Shown: positions 52,231 to 60,744 of the stretch, in pieces | Numbering within the stretch: position 1 is the first letter of the stretch | Layout: each line of letters begins with the position of its first letter | Source of the DNA: Flavobacterium cerinum | GTDB taxonomy: Bacteria; Bacteroidota; Bacteroidia; Flavobacteriales; Flavobacteriaceae | Assembly: GCF_024496085.1 (NCBI RefSeq) | Contig: NZ_CP101751.1 | Span: 1,116,001 to 1,180,000 of the forward strand | DNA: 64,000 nt | Direction of reading: 5' to 3' | Notes under the pieces: model-generated | What the model saw: only the letters and a program-made list of their open reading frames with translations | Database searches by the model: none | What the model was told of the DNA's origin: nothing | Position numbers and translations under genes: made by a program

Positions 52231-52261
52231 AAAAAAAGGTTCCGAAAGGAACCTTTTTTTT
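52231..52261. terminator. Bidirectional intrinsic terminator
   Basis: 11-bp stem aaaaaggttcc / ggaaccttttt with a GAAA tetraloop. It lies between the convergent M36 and DUF3078 genes. Confidence 0.92.
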
Positions 52262-52264
52262 GTT

Positions 52265-53215
52265 TTAAAATGTGTAACTCAAACCAACGCCTAAGAGTTG
52301 TTTGAACTGTATTTTCGGCCCCTGAGTAACCTGTACGCCATCAATCTCTTTTTTAGATTTGATGTCATCGTCATAAACCAGATGGGTTCCGATATTGGCT
52401 TTTACATATTCATTTACGACTAAGTCTAACTGCAATTGCCAGTCTACATCAATATTCCCGAAATTATTCAGATAATCGGTATAAAGACTTAACCGGTGAT
52501 CCAGAAACATATTCTTATAAATTTCGTTTTTCCACTGATTCGTAACCAAAATACCAACTTCTGTACGTGATTTTTTACCGTGTCGAACCAGATTCCCGTT
52601 TTCATCATAAACCGCTTTGTCAACTCCGAAAGCACCCTGATCGGCCAGACGTTCATCAAGTACCAAAGTAGTCTTTTGGGTTAACGGTGAAAAATAGGCG
52701 TTTAGCTTTTGTTCCTTATTGGAATACTCGGCACCGACTCCCAGAAATAAATAAGCGGGTGCAAAGGCTTTTGAAATAGCCAGATCGGTATTCGGGTAAG
52801 CATAACCACTGGTGAACTGTGTGTTAAAGTTCAACTTCGCACTATGATACCAGTTTGAGATACTATCATGACGATATCCGATAGTAGAATTCAATTGAAT
52901 AGCATCGTCTGTTTTACGAAGCTCGCGCTCTTCTTGTTTATTAACGCCATAGCGAACGATTAATTCGTTTTTCCACATTAGATTGCCCTTTGTGTAGTTT
53001 CGTAAAAAAGCGCCCTTTAAAAGCCCTGAAATGGAGTTGTTTCCTCCGACACTCCAATTGATAAATGCAATTTGGCTGAAATCGAGTCCTACGCTGTTTT
53101 TCTTGTGCCAGTAGGATGTTGTGTCGGGAACTGTAGTTCTTACTACGTCTTGTGCATTACTTTTTTGAACGAATAGAATAAAAAGTAATCCGAATAGATA
53201 CGGAGTAATCTTCAT
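52265..53215 (-). CDS. DUF3078 outer-membrane beta-barrel protein
   Basis: 316 residues. Signal peptide MKITPYLFGLLFILFVQKSN, then a conserved start DFSQIAFINWSVGGNNSISG, a typical DUF3078 motif. The rest alternates polar and hydrophobic residues with a C-terminal Phe (GLSYTF) as in outer-membrane barrels. Family function unknown. Lies downstream of dxs on the same strand with a gap of about 50 nt to the next gene, so it may be co-transcribed or have its own promoter. Confidence 0.9.
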   Translation of the reverse strand: MKITPYLFGLLFILFVQKSNAQDVVRTTVPDTTSYWHKKNSVGLDFSQIAFINWSVGGNNSISGLLKGAFLRNYTKGNLMWKNELIVRYGVNKQEERELRKTDDAIQLNSTIGYRHDSISNWYHSAKLNFNTQFTSGYAYPNTDLAISKAFAPAYLFLGVGAEYSNKEQKLNAYFSPLTQKTTLVLDERLADQGAFGVDKAVYDENGNLVRHGKKSRTEVGILVTNQWKNEIYKNMFLDHRLSLYTDYLNNFGNIDVDWQLQLDLVVNEYVKANIGTHLVYDDDIKSKKEIDGVQVTQGPKIQFKQLLGVGLSYTF

Positions 53216-53262
53216 GATAAATTTAGTTTTTAATTTTTTTTAGTTTGACAAAAGTGGTTAAA

Positions 53263-55032
53263 TCAGTAACTTGAAAAAAAAGTTACAAGACTATTAACGT
53301 CAATTTTGCATTTTTCTTGTTGCTCAAGAACTGTGCCGTGCTCAATGAATTCATCTGGAATGCCCAGTATTTTAACAGTTAATGACCGGTAATGACCTGA
53401 TACGAATGAAGCAATAGTACTTCCGAAGCCTCCGTTAATCGTTCCGTCTTCAATTGTGATCAGGCTTTCATGTGTACTACAGATGGTGTTCAATAGTGTT
53501 ATGTCTAATGGTTTTATAAACGGGAAATGATAATGAGAGAATAATTCGGAATTACCGGTTTGTTCTAATGCCTTTATTACATTGTTACCGATAGTTCCGG
53601 TTGATAAAATGGCTATTTTGCTTCCTGAAGCGAGTGTTTTTGCTTTTCCGATTTCAATTTTTTCAAAAGGAAGTTGCCAGTTAAGCTGATACCCTCTTCC
53701 TCGCGGGTAACGAATGGCTATCGGATGATCAAGACCTAATTGTGCGGTATACATACCGTTTCGAAGTTCCGTTTCGTTTAACGGAGCAAATAGAATAAGG
53801 TTTGGAATACAGTTGAGGTAGGCGATGTCAAATACACCCTGATGTGTTGCACCGTCTTCACCCACTAAACCGGCTCTGTCCAAACAGAATATAACCGGTA
53901 AATTCTGTAAGGCTACATCGTGAATCACCTGGTCGTAAGCGCGTTGCAGAAAAGTGGAATAAATATTGCAAAATACAATCATTCCTTGTGTAGCCATACC
54001 GGCGGCAAGCGTTACGGCATGTTGTTCGGCTATACCGACATCAAAAGCTCGTGACGGTATTGCATCCATCATAAATTTAAGAGAAGAACCTGTTGGCATA
54101 GCCGGAGTTATTCCGATGATGCGTTCGTTTTCTCGCGCCAGTTCGACTAGTGTTAAACCGAATACATCCTGAAACTTTGGTGGAAGATTTTCGTCCGGTT
54201 TCGTTAAAATTTCTCCGGTTGTTTTGTCAAATTTTCCGGGTGCATGATACCGTACCTGATCTTTTTCGGCAGGTTCAAGACCTTTACCTTTTGTTGTAGT
54301 TATATGAAGGAATTTTGGTCCTTTTTTATCTTTTAGTCGGGTTAGTTCTTTGATTAATAATGAAATATCATGACCGTCAACCGGGCCTGAATATTCAAAA
54401 TTTAACGAACTGATCATATTGTTGTCACGGGGATTTCGTCCGTCTTTTACAGCGGTTAAATAGTCTTTCAGTGCGCCAACGCTCGGGTCGATACCTATCG
54501 CATTGTCGTTTAGAATAACCAGTAAATTGGAATCGGTTACACCGGCATGATTTAAACCTTCAAATGCCATTCCGGATGCAATGGAAGCATCGCCAACTAC
54601 AGCAATATGATGTCTTTCGGGAAATCCTTTTAATTGCGAAGCGATTGCCATTCCTAAAGCGGCAGAAATTGCAGTTGACGAATGGCCTACGCCAAAGGTG
54701 TCATAGGAACTTTCACTTCGGTTGGGAAAACCGGAAATTCCGTTTAATTGCCGGTTGGTGTGAAATACAGCGGCTCTTTCAGTTAGGATTTTATGACCAT
54801 ATGCCTGATGTCCGACATCCCAAACCAGTAAATCATCCGGAGTGTTAAAAACATAGTGAAGGGCAATAGTTAATTCGACTACGCCCAGACTAGCGCCCAA
54901 ATGTCCTCCTTTTGTAGCTACAATGTCAATGATAAAATCACGTAATTCCTGAGCTAAAGCAGGAAGCTGCTCAGCCGGTAATTTGCGTAAATCAGTGGGA
55001 GATAGTATGTTTGATAAGAGTTTCGCTGACAT
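53263..55032 (-). CDS. dxs: 1-deoxy-D-xylulose-5-phosphate synthase
   Basis: Condenses pyruvate and glyceraldehyde 3-phosphate with thiamine diphosphate in the MEP isoprenoid pathway. 589 residues, slightly short. TPP/Mg site IAVVGDASIASGMAFEGLNH with LVILNDN, N-terminal AQELRDFIIDIVATKGGHLG and LLVWDVGHQAYGHKIL, and transketolase-pyrimidine domain FDVGIAEQHAVTLAAGMATQ with LDRAGLVGEDGATHQGVFD. I chose ATG 55032 (MSAKLLSNILSPTDL). A -7 box TACCTTTG lies four bases before it on the minus strand. Divergent from tadA with only 38 nt between the two ATGs. Confidence 0.95.
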   Translation of the reverse strand: MSAKLLSNILSPTDLRKLPAEQLPALAQELRDFIIDIVATKGGHLGASLGVVELTIALHYVFNTPDDLLVWDVGHQAYGHKILTERAAVFHTNRQLNGISGFPNRSESSYDTFGVGHSSTAISAALGMAIASQLKGFPERHHIAVVGDASIASGMAFEGLNHAGVTDSNLLVILNDNAIGIDPSVGALKDYLTAVKDGRNPRDNNMISSLNFEYSGPVDGHDISLLIKELTRLKDKKGPKFLHITTTKGKGLEPAEKDQVRYHAPGKFDKTTGEILTKPDENLPPKFQDVFGLTLVELARENERIIGITPAMPTGSSLKFMMDAIPSRAFDVGIAEQHAVTLAAGMATQGMIVFCNIYSTFLQRAYDQVIHDVALQNLPVIFCLDRAGLVGEDGATHQGVFDIAYLNCIPNLILFAPLNETELRNGMYTAQLGLDHPIAIRYPRGRGYQLNWQLPFEKIEIGKAKTLASGSKIAILSTGTIGNNVIKALEQTGNSELFSHYHFPFIKPLDITLLNTICSTHESLITIEDGTINGGFGSTIASFVSGHYRSLTVKILGIPDEFIEHGTVLEQQEKCKIDVNSLVTFFSSY

Positions 55033-55036
55033 AGTG

Positions 55037-55044
55037 CAAAGGTA
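55037..55044 (-). promoter_or_regulatory. -7 promoter box for dxs, 4 nt from ATG
   Basis: TACCTTTG on the minus strand ends at 55037; the dxs ATG starts at 55032. The mRNA would have almost no 5' leader. Confidence 0.6.
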
Positions 55045-55057
55045 CAATTTGAAATTG

Positions 55058-55065
55058 TATTTTTG
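55058..55065 (+). promoter_or_regulatory. -7 promoter box for tadA, 5 nt from ATG
   Basis: TATTTTTG ends 5 nt before the tadA ATG at 55071. With the box at 55037 it makes a compact divergent promoter pair. Confidence 0.55.
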
Positions 55066-55070
55066 TTTCT

Positions 55071-55511
55071 ATGGAAAACATTTTCACGGACGAATATTTT
55101 ATGAAGAAAGCACTCCATGAAGCGGAGATTGCTTTTGAAAAAGGAGAAATTCCTGTTGGAGCGGTAGTAGTAATCGATAACCGGGTAATTGCGCGGAGTC
55201 ATAATCTGACGGAGTTGCTAAACGATGTAACGGCACATGCTGAAATGCAGGCAATAACGGCCGCAGCGAATTTTCTTGGCGGGAAATACCTGAAAGATTG
55301 TACGCTTTATGTGACATTGGAGCCGTGTCAGATGTGTGCCGGAGCGCTTTATTGGAGCCAGGTTTCAAAAGTGGTTTTTGGAGCCGGAGATGATCATAGG
55401 GGGTATCGTAAAATGGGAGCACAGTTGCATCCGAAAACAATTGTGGTTAACGGGGTTATGGAAAATGAATGTGCTGCTTTGATGAAAACCTTTTTTCAGA
55501 AAAGACGATAA
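55071..55511 (+). CDS. tadA: tRNA-adenosine(34) deaminase
   Basis: Deaminates A34 of tRNA-Arg(ACG) to inosine. 146 residues. Zinc/catalytic motif THAEMQAITAAANFLGGKYL and EPCQMCAGALYWSQVSKVVF (His and two Cys with the catalytic Glu). The N-terminus EYFMKKALHEAEIAFEKGE and PVGAVVVIDNRVIA are typical of TadA rather than cytidine deaminase. Divergent from dxs; ends at a terminator before rng (convergent). Confidence 0.93.
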   Translation: MENIFTDEYFMKKALHEAEIAFEKGEIPVGAVVVIDNRVIARSHNLTELLNDVTAHAEMQAITAAANFLGGKYLKDCTLYVTLEPCQMCAGALYWSQVSKVVFGAGDDHRGYRKMGAQLHPKTIVVNGVMENECAALMKTFFQKRR

Positions 55512-55526
55512 GTTACGGGTATAAAA

Positions 55527-55556
55527 AAACCGCTCCGTTTCACAACGAGCGGTTTT
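55527..55556. terminator. Bidirectional intrinsic terminator
   Basis: aaaaccgctc (from 55527) pairs with gagcggtttt (to 55556), with an extra inner pairing of gtt/aac. It lies between tadA and rng. Confidence 0.8.
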
Positions 55557-55560
55557 GAAT

Positions 55561-57114
55561 TTATTTGATTTCACTTCCTTCTTTATCGAAAAAGTGATAT
55601 TCTAAGTACGTGTAAGCGTCACGAGGTATAACTTTCACCCATTTTTTATGTTCAAAAAACCATTTTGAACGTAATGATGGAAAACCTTTAGTTATATACG
55701 CAGCCACAAAAGGATGCGCATTCAGGACCACTTTTTTATGATCCTTAAAAATTCTTTCTAGATCAGCCGATATTTTATCAATAATAAGAATAGGAGCTTC
55801 AATTTCCCCGTTTTCATTGTTCGGGTTTTCTTCTCTTGTTTTGATATTTACTTCTGGTCTGACTCTTTGTCTAGTAATTTGAATTAATCCAAATTTGCTA
55901 GGAGGCAAGATTTTATGTTTTGCTTTGTCATCGCTCATTTCCTCGCGTAAGAAATCATAGAGTACTTTACGGTTATCAGGATTTGACATATCGATAAAAT
56001 CGACAACAATAATACCGCCCATATCTCTTAATCGTAATTGTCGGGCTATTTCGGCCGCAGCAATCAGATTCACTTCAAGGGCTGTGTCTTCCTGGTTTTG
56101 CGCTTTGTTGGAGCGGTTACCGCTGTTAACGTCAATTACGTGTAAAGCTTCGGTGTGTTCTATGATTAAATAAGCTCCTTTGCTCATAGAAACCGTTCTT
56201 CCAAATGACGTTTTGATTTGTCGCTCTATATTGTATTTCTCAAAAAGAGGTAATTCTCTCGATTGATAATGCTTAACAATAGATACTTTAGCAGGAGCTA
56301 TTTCTTGCAAATACTCCTTCGTTTGATAATACAGATCCTCATCATCAATATGAATACCGGTAAAGGTATCATTAAATACATCTCGTAATATGGATGACGC
56401 TCTGTTGAGTTCACCTAATATTTTTGAAGGATGATGAGCTGTGGGGATTCGCTTACACATTGCTGTCCATTTGTCCAGCAAGTTTTGTAAGTCTTTGTCA
56501 AGTTCAGCTACTTTTTTGCCTTCTGCTACTGTTCTGACAATAACACCAAATCCTTTTGGTTTGATAGATTGAACCAAACGTTTCAGTCGGTCTTTTTCTT
56601 CTTTTGATTCAATCTTTTGTGAGATGGAAATCCGGTCCGAAAAAGGAACTAAAACTACATATCGTCCGGCCAGAGAAAGTTCTGAACTTATTCGGGGGCC
56701 TTTTGTGGATATGGGTTCTTTAACTACTTGAACTAAAATTGATTGATTGGCACTTAACACGTCGGAAATAGCGCCGTCTTTATCAATTTCAGGTTCAAAA
56801 GGAAAGTTTTTTAGGGAGAAATCTTTTATTTTACCTGCGCTTACAAGTTTAATGAATTTCATCAGAGAAGATAGATTCGGGCCTAAATCATGATAATGTA
56901 AAAAGGCATCTTTTTCGAAACCTACATTTACAAAGGCCGCATTCAATCCTGCAACGGGTTTTCGGATTTTGGCAATAAAAATATCACCTACCTGAAAACC
57001 GCTTTTTTCACCTTCTTCCCGATGCAATTCAATTAGTTTTCCATCTTTTAATAAGGCAAAATCTACCGCTTCTGAACTGGATCGGATAATTAATTCCTTG
57101 TTCACTTGGTACAT
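55561..57114 (-). CDS. rng: Ribonuclease G/E family protein
   Basis: Endoribonuclease for rRNA maturation and mRNA turnover. 517 residues. N-terminal S1-like RNA-binding region about 38-125 (FQVGDIFIAKIRKPVAGLNA, AFVNVGFEKDAFLHYHDL). The RNase H-like/catalytic part holds the Mg-binding IDVNSGN and GGIIVVDFIDMSN motifs. KFGLIQITRQR matches the family signature, and the usual Zn-link Cys pair of RNase E is not visible. Closer to RNase G in length and lack of C-terminal scaffold. Starts at ATG 57114, with an inverted-repeat-rich leader upstream. Confidence 0.93.
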   Translation of the reverse strand: MYQVNKELIIRSSSEAVDFALLKDGKLIELHREEGEKSGFQVGDIFIAKIRKPVAGLNAAFVNVGFEKDAFLHYHDLGPNLSSLMKFIKLVSAGKIKDFSLKNFPFEPEIDKDGAISDVLSANQSILVQVVKEPISTKGPRISSELSLAGRYVVLVPFSDRISISQKIESKEEKDRLKRLVQSIKPKGFGVIVRTVAEGKKVAELDKDLQNLLDKWTAMCKRIPTAHHPSKILGELNRASSILRDVFNDTFTGIHIDDEDLYYQTKEYLQEIAPAKVSIVKHYQSRELPLFEKYNIERQIKTSFGRTVSMSKGAYLIIEHTEALHVIDVNSGNRSNKAQNQEDTALEVNLIAAAEIARQLRLRDMGGIIVVDFIDMSNPDNRKVLYDFLREEMSDDKAKHKILPPSKFGLIQITRQRVRPEVNIKTREENPNNENGEIEAPILIIDKISADLERIFKDHKKVVLNAHPFVAAYITKGFPSLRSKWFFEHKKWVKVIPRDAYTYLEYHFFDKEGSEIK

Positions 57115-57122
57115 TTTTATCC

Positions 57123-57164
57123 GTACATTAATAGTGAATACCCAAATACGGGTTATTAGTGTAC
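57123..57164. promoter_or_regulatory. Long imperfect hairpin in the rng leader
   Basis: GTACATTAATA (57123-57133) pairs with TATTAGTGTAC (57154-57164) at 10 of 11 positions, with inner accc/gggt pairing. It ends 9 nt before the rng start codon and would fold in the rng mRNA. Confidence 0.5.
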
Positions 57165-57318
57165 AGATGGATTAAACATTAAATTTACAGGTTTTACCCG
57201 GGAAATCATAGCGTCCGGAAGTCAAATGCAGGAACTACACTATTAAATTGTAGTAAAAAACTTTCTGATTTGATCCGGTTTTTATGATTTCAATTTCAAT
57301 GAACTTTAAACTTTAAAA

Positions 57319-57346
57319 AGAAAAAAGTAGTTTTAAACTACTTTTT
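57319..57346 (-). terminator. Terminator overlapping the stop of the 30-residue basic protein
   Basis: Stem aaaaagtag (57322-57330) / ctacttttt (57338-57346), loop ttttaaa, followed on the minus strand by a U-run. Confidence 0.75.
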
Positions 57347-57430
57347 CTTCTTATGACGGTTAGCTCTCGCTCTTTTTTTACGTTTGTGAGTTGCTACCTT
57401 ATGTCTTTTTCTTTTTTTACCACTTGGCAT
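57338..57430 (-). CDS. Very basic 30-residue protein, conserved in Bacteroidota (ribosome-associated?)
   Basis: ATG at 57430 opens a 30-codon frame, stop TAG at 57338. The product begins MPSGKKRKRHKVATHKRKKR and ends ANRHKKKK: more than half Lys, Arg and His. I recognise this MPSGKKRKRHK sequence as a small protein conserved next to HU/rng in Bacteroidota. Its composition suggests binding to rRNA or another nucleic acid, but its function is not established to my knowledge. It lies 29 nt downstream of the HU gene on the same strand and ends in its own terminator, which overlaps the stop codon, so it is probably co-transcribed with HU. Confidence 0.85.
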   Translation of the reverse strand: MPSGKKRKRHKVATHKRKKRARANRHKKKK

Positions 57431-57459
57431 AAATTGTAGTGTTTAGAGTGATTAATAAA

Positions 57460-57756
57460 TTAGTTAACTTTTACTTCAGTATTCGTTTTCACGCCATCAA
57501 CAAAAACTTTTGCTGGTTTGAAAGCCGGGATGTTGTGGGCAGGAATCTTAATTGTAGTGTTTTTAGAGATATTTCTACCAGTTTTTTCTGCTCTGGTTTT
57601 GATGATAAAGCTACCAAAACCTCTTAAGTATACGTTGTCACCAGTTTCTAATGAGTTTTTTACTTCGTCCATAAAAGACTCAACTGTTGCTTGTACATCT
57701 CCTTTTTCTAGACCCAATTTTTCGGAAATTTTCGCTACGATGTCTGCTTTCGTCAT
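57460..57756 (-). CDS. hup: HU-family DNA-binding protein
   Basis: Histone-like nucleoid protein, 98 residues. MTKADIVAKISEKLGLEKGD and the DNA-binding beta arm GFGSFIIKTRAEKTGRNISK with the conserved KIPAHNIPAFKPAKVF are the HU/IHF signature. A short tail (VKTNTEVKVN) extends beyond the usual 90 residues. On the minus strand TATATTTG (57805-57798) is a -7 box 41 nt upstream. In Flavobacterium this gene is found next to mutY, as here. Confidence 0.95.
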   Translation of the reverse strand: MTKADIVAKISEKLGLEKGDVQATVESFMDEVKNSLETGDNVYLRGFGSFIIKTRAEKTGRNISKNTTIKIPAHNIPAFKPAKVFVDGVKTNTEVKVN

Positions 57757-57888
57757 TTTCTTTCGTATTTATATTGATGTGTAATTTTTTGAGTTTGCAA
57801 ATATAGCAATTAAAAATACAATATTTCAACCTTAATCAATTAAAATTTAATTACATAAAGTTTTATTTTTGTCTCTTAATTTTTTATA

Positions 57889-58938
57889 ATGAATTTTTCT
57901 AACTCGTTAATCCAGTGGTATTTGCAGTCTAAGCGCGATTTGCCATGGCGAAAAACGACCAATCCTTACCTTATATGGCTGTCTGAAATCATGTTGCAAC
58001 AAACGCGAGTTGCGCAGGGTTTGCCGTATTTTTTAACATTTGTTGATGCTTTTCCAACCGTATTCGATCTGGCTCAGGCTGACGAAGAAAAAGTTTTGAA
58101 ACTTTGGCAGGGATTAGGGTATTATTCGAGGGCTCGCAACCTTCATGCTACAGCTCAGTATATTGCTTTTGAAAGAAATGGTGAATTCCCTGAAAATTAT
58201 GACGGCCTTTTAAAGTTAAAAGGAGTAGGGGAATATACCGCTGCTGCCATTGCTTCGATTGCTTATGGTGAGCCGGTGCCGGTGGTGGATGGAAATGTGT
58301 TTCGGGTTTTGGCGCGTTATTTTGATGTGGAAACGGATATTTCGCTCCCTGTTGCTAAAAAGGAGTTTTGGGCATTGGCGGCAGAATTGTTGCCGGTTGA
58401 TAAAGCTTCGTTGTTTAATCAGGCTATGATGGAATTCGGAGCGCTGCAATGTGTGCCTAAAAATCCGGATTGTACTATATGTGTGCTGAATGATGGCTGT
58501 GCGGCACTTCAGAAAAAGAAAATAGCAAGTCTTCCGGTTAAACTGAAAAAAACGAAAGTTACAAACCGATATCTGAATTATATTATATTGAAAGATGTTG
58601 AAGGAAGGACGAAAGTACAGAAACGAGAGGATAAAGGAATCTGGTATGGCTTATATGAATTTCCGCTGATCGAAACGAAGTTGGATGCTGCTCAGGAATT
58701 GTTACCGGAACTGATTGTACGGCTTGATGGGATTGCGGAGAAAAGCAAGTTGGAAAATGTGCGGCTTTTAAACAGGGAAGTGGTTGTGCATAAATTGTCG
58801 CATCAGCATTTGCATATTCATTTCTGGGAATTGAAAATCGATAAAAAGTTACCGGATGGACTATCTTTTGATGAAATTGAAAAGCTTCCGTTTCCGATTG
58901 TGATATATAATTTTATCACAGAGTATGTGAAAAAATAA
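57889..58938 (+). CDS. mutY: A/G-specific adenine glycosylase
   Basis: Removes adenine mispaired with 8-oxoguanine. 349 residues. N-terminal QWYLQSKRDLPWRKTTNPYL, catalytic Glu in LSEIMLQQTRVAQGLPYF, HhH motif LLKLKGVGEYTAAAIASIAY, catalytic Asp in VPVVDGNVFRVLARYF, and the 4Fe-4S ligands in CVPKNPDCTICVLNDGC. The C-terminal NUDIX-like 8-oxoG recognition domain spans about 225-345. TATTTTTG (57864-57871) lies 17 nt upstream of the start. It heads the mutY-ssb-gldE-gldD block. Confidence 0.96.
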   Translation: MNFSNSLIQWYLQSKRDLPWRKTTNPYLIWLSEIMLQQTRVAQGLPYFLTFVDAFPTVFDLAQADEEKVLKLWQGLGYYSRARNLHATAQYIAFERNGEFPENYDGLLKLKGVGEYTAAAIASIAYGEPVPVVDGNVFRVLARYFDVETDISLPVAKKEFWALAAELLPVDKASLFNQAMMEFGALQCVPKNPDCTICVLNDGCAALQKKKIASLPVKLKKTKVTNRYLNYIILKDVEGRTKVQKREDKGIWYGLYEFPLIETKLDAAQELLPELIVRLDGIAEKSKLENVRLLNREVVVHKLSHQHLHIHFWELKIDKKLPDGLSFDEIEKLPFPIVIYNFITEYVKK

Positions 58939-58978
58939 ATAGAATTAGTATATTTGAGATAATAAATAGGTACGAGCC

Positions 58979-59422
58979 ATGAACGGAACGGTAAATAAAG
59001 TTATGTTGATCGGGCATTTAGGAGATGATGTCAAAATGCATTATTTCGAAGGAGGAAATTGCATCGGGCGTTTTCCTTTGGCAACTAACGAAGTCTATAT
59101 TAACAAGACTACAAACGAAAGAATCACCTCTACAGAATGGCATAATCTTGTTGTGCGGAACAAAGCCGCTGAGATTTGCGAAAAATACCTTTCAAAAGGG
59201 GATAAGATTTATGTGGAAGGCCGTATTAAATCCAGACAATGGCAAGCCGAAGACGGAACAACAAAGTATACCACAGAAATTCAGGTTACTGAGTTTACCT
59301 TTTTAACGACCAAAAAGGAAATTGAAAATAATAAACAAGGTTTTCCTCCTTCAGGCGATACTCCTAAACCTTCTTTTGAATCGCCGGGCGCATCAATGCA
59401 AAATGATGATATGCCGTTTTAA
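58979..59422 (+). CDS. ssb: Single-stranded DNA-binding protein
   Basis: 147 residues. OB-fold start MNGTVNKVMLIGHLGDDVKM, TEWHNLVVRNKAAEICEKYL and KGDKIYVEGRIKSRQWQ. The disordered tail ends with the acidic tip DDMPF that recruits partner proteins. It follows mutY by 40 nt and precedes gldE by 23 nt on the same strand. This order (HU, mutY, ssb, gldE, gldD) is known from Flavobacterium. Confidence 0.96.
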   Translation: MNGTVNKVMLIGHLGDDVKMHYFEGGNCIGRFPLATNEVYINKTTNERITSTEWHNLVVRNKAAEICEKYLSKGDKIYVEGRIKSRQWQAEDGTTKYTTEIQVTEFTFLTTKKEIENNKQGFPPSGDTPKPSFESPGASMQNDDMPF

Positions 59423-59445
59423 TTGTTTAACTAATTTTATTTGAT

Positions 59446-60744
59446 TTGGACCCAGGCCCCGTCAGTTTAATAAGTACAATAGATTTTAACCTTATTTTTT
59501 TAATAATAGGAATACTTTTCCTGTTACTTTGTTCTGCACTGATATCCGGTGCGGAAACTGCGCTCTTCTCACTTAGCAAAAAAGACGTTGAAAGTCTGGA
59601 AACATTCGACAATGTCAGAGGGAAACAAATCAGAAGATTACTGGAAGCACCTAAAAAGTTGTCAATGACTTTTTTAGTGGCTAATAACTTTTCTAATATT
59701 GCAGTTGTTGTGCTTTTCTCATATCTCGGTGAAAGAATTTTCTCCGAGTCAATGGCGATCAGTACAAAAATCCTACTCGAAATTGCACTTGTAACGCTAT
59801 TGATTCTTTTCTTCGGAGAAGTATTGCCTAAAATGTATGCTACCCGAAACAATATCAAATTTGCCAAAGGTGTTAGTCAATTGGTTGTTTTTTTGGATAA
59901 ATTGTTGACTCCGGTTAGCATTCCGTTGCGAAAAATTATTATTTACCTGCATAAAAAAATGGGTAGAGAAAAAGAGAATTTTTCCGTGGATCAATTATCG
60001 CAGGCACTGGAAATGACAGACTATGGCGATACAACAAAAGAAGAGCAGAAAATACTGGAAGGAATCGTGAATTTCGGAAATACCGAAGCCCGACAAGTTA
60101 TGAGTCCGAGAATAGATGTATTTGCATTGGATATTGAAGACTCGTTTTCAGAAGTACTTAGCGAGATTGTAGAAAAGGGATACTCGCGAATTCCTGTTTT
60201 TAGAGAACATATCGATCATATTGAAGGTGTTTTATTTGTGAAGGATTTATTGCCTTACATTGATCAGTCAGATTTTGAATGGCAAAAACTACTTCGTGAG
60301 CCTTTCTTTGTTCCGGAGAATAAAAAACTGGATAACCTGTTGAAGGAATTTCAGGGAATGAAAAATCATTTGGCTATTGTGGTTGATGAATATGGGGGAA
60401 CTTCCGGAGTGATCTCATTGGAAGATATCCTGGAGGAAATTGTAGGCGATATCAGTGATGAGTTTGATGATGAAAATATTGTCTATTCGCAGATTGATAC
60501 TAAAAACTTTTTATTTGAAGGTAAAATTAGTTTAAAGGATTTTTATCGGATAGCTCCGGTAAAAGAAGAGGTTTTTGAAGCTAATAAAGGCGAGTCGGAA
60601 ACACTGGCCGGATTTATTTTAGAAATTTCGGGAAATTTTCCGAAAAAGCATCAGAAAATAAATTTTGCAGATTGTATATTTACGGTCGAATCGGTGGATA
60701 AACGCCGGGTCAAACAAATTAAAGTAACCTTACTTGATGAATAG
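59446..60744 (+). CDS. gldE: Gliding-motility-associated protein GldE
   Basis: Membrane protein with CorC/HlyC-type layout; associated with GldD in the gliding/T9SS machinery. 432 residues from a TTG start (LDPGPVSLISTIDFNLIFLI). A DUF21/CNNM transmembrane domain (about 15-180, LLLCSALISGAETALFSLSK) is followed by a CBS pair (about 215-335, VMSPRIDVFALDIEDSFSEV and LAIVVDEYGGTSGVISLED) and a C-terminal CorC/HlyC domain. The stop overlaps the gldD start by 8 nt, so the two are coupled. Confidence 0.94.
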   Translation: MDPGPVSLISTIDFNLIFLIIGILFLLLCSALISGAETALFSLSKKDVESLETFDNVRGKQIRRLLEAPKKLSMTFLVANNFSNIAVVVLFSYLGERIFSESMAISTKILLEIALVTLLILFFGEVLPKMYATRNNIKFAKGVSQLVVFLDKLLTPVSIPLRKIIIYLHKKMGREKENFSVDQLSQALEMTDYGDTTKEEQKILEGIVNFGNTEARQVMSPRIDVFALDIEDSFSEVLSEIVEKGYSRIPVFREHIDHIEGVLFVKDLLPYIDQSDFEWQKLLREPFFVPENKKLDNLLKEFQGMKNHLAIVVDEYGGTSGVISLEDILEEIVGDISDEFDDENIVYSQIDTKNFLFEGKISLKDFYRIAPVKEEVFEANKGESETLAGFILEISGNFPKKHQKINFADCIFTVESVDKRRVKQIKVTLLDE

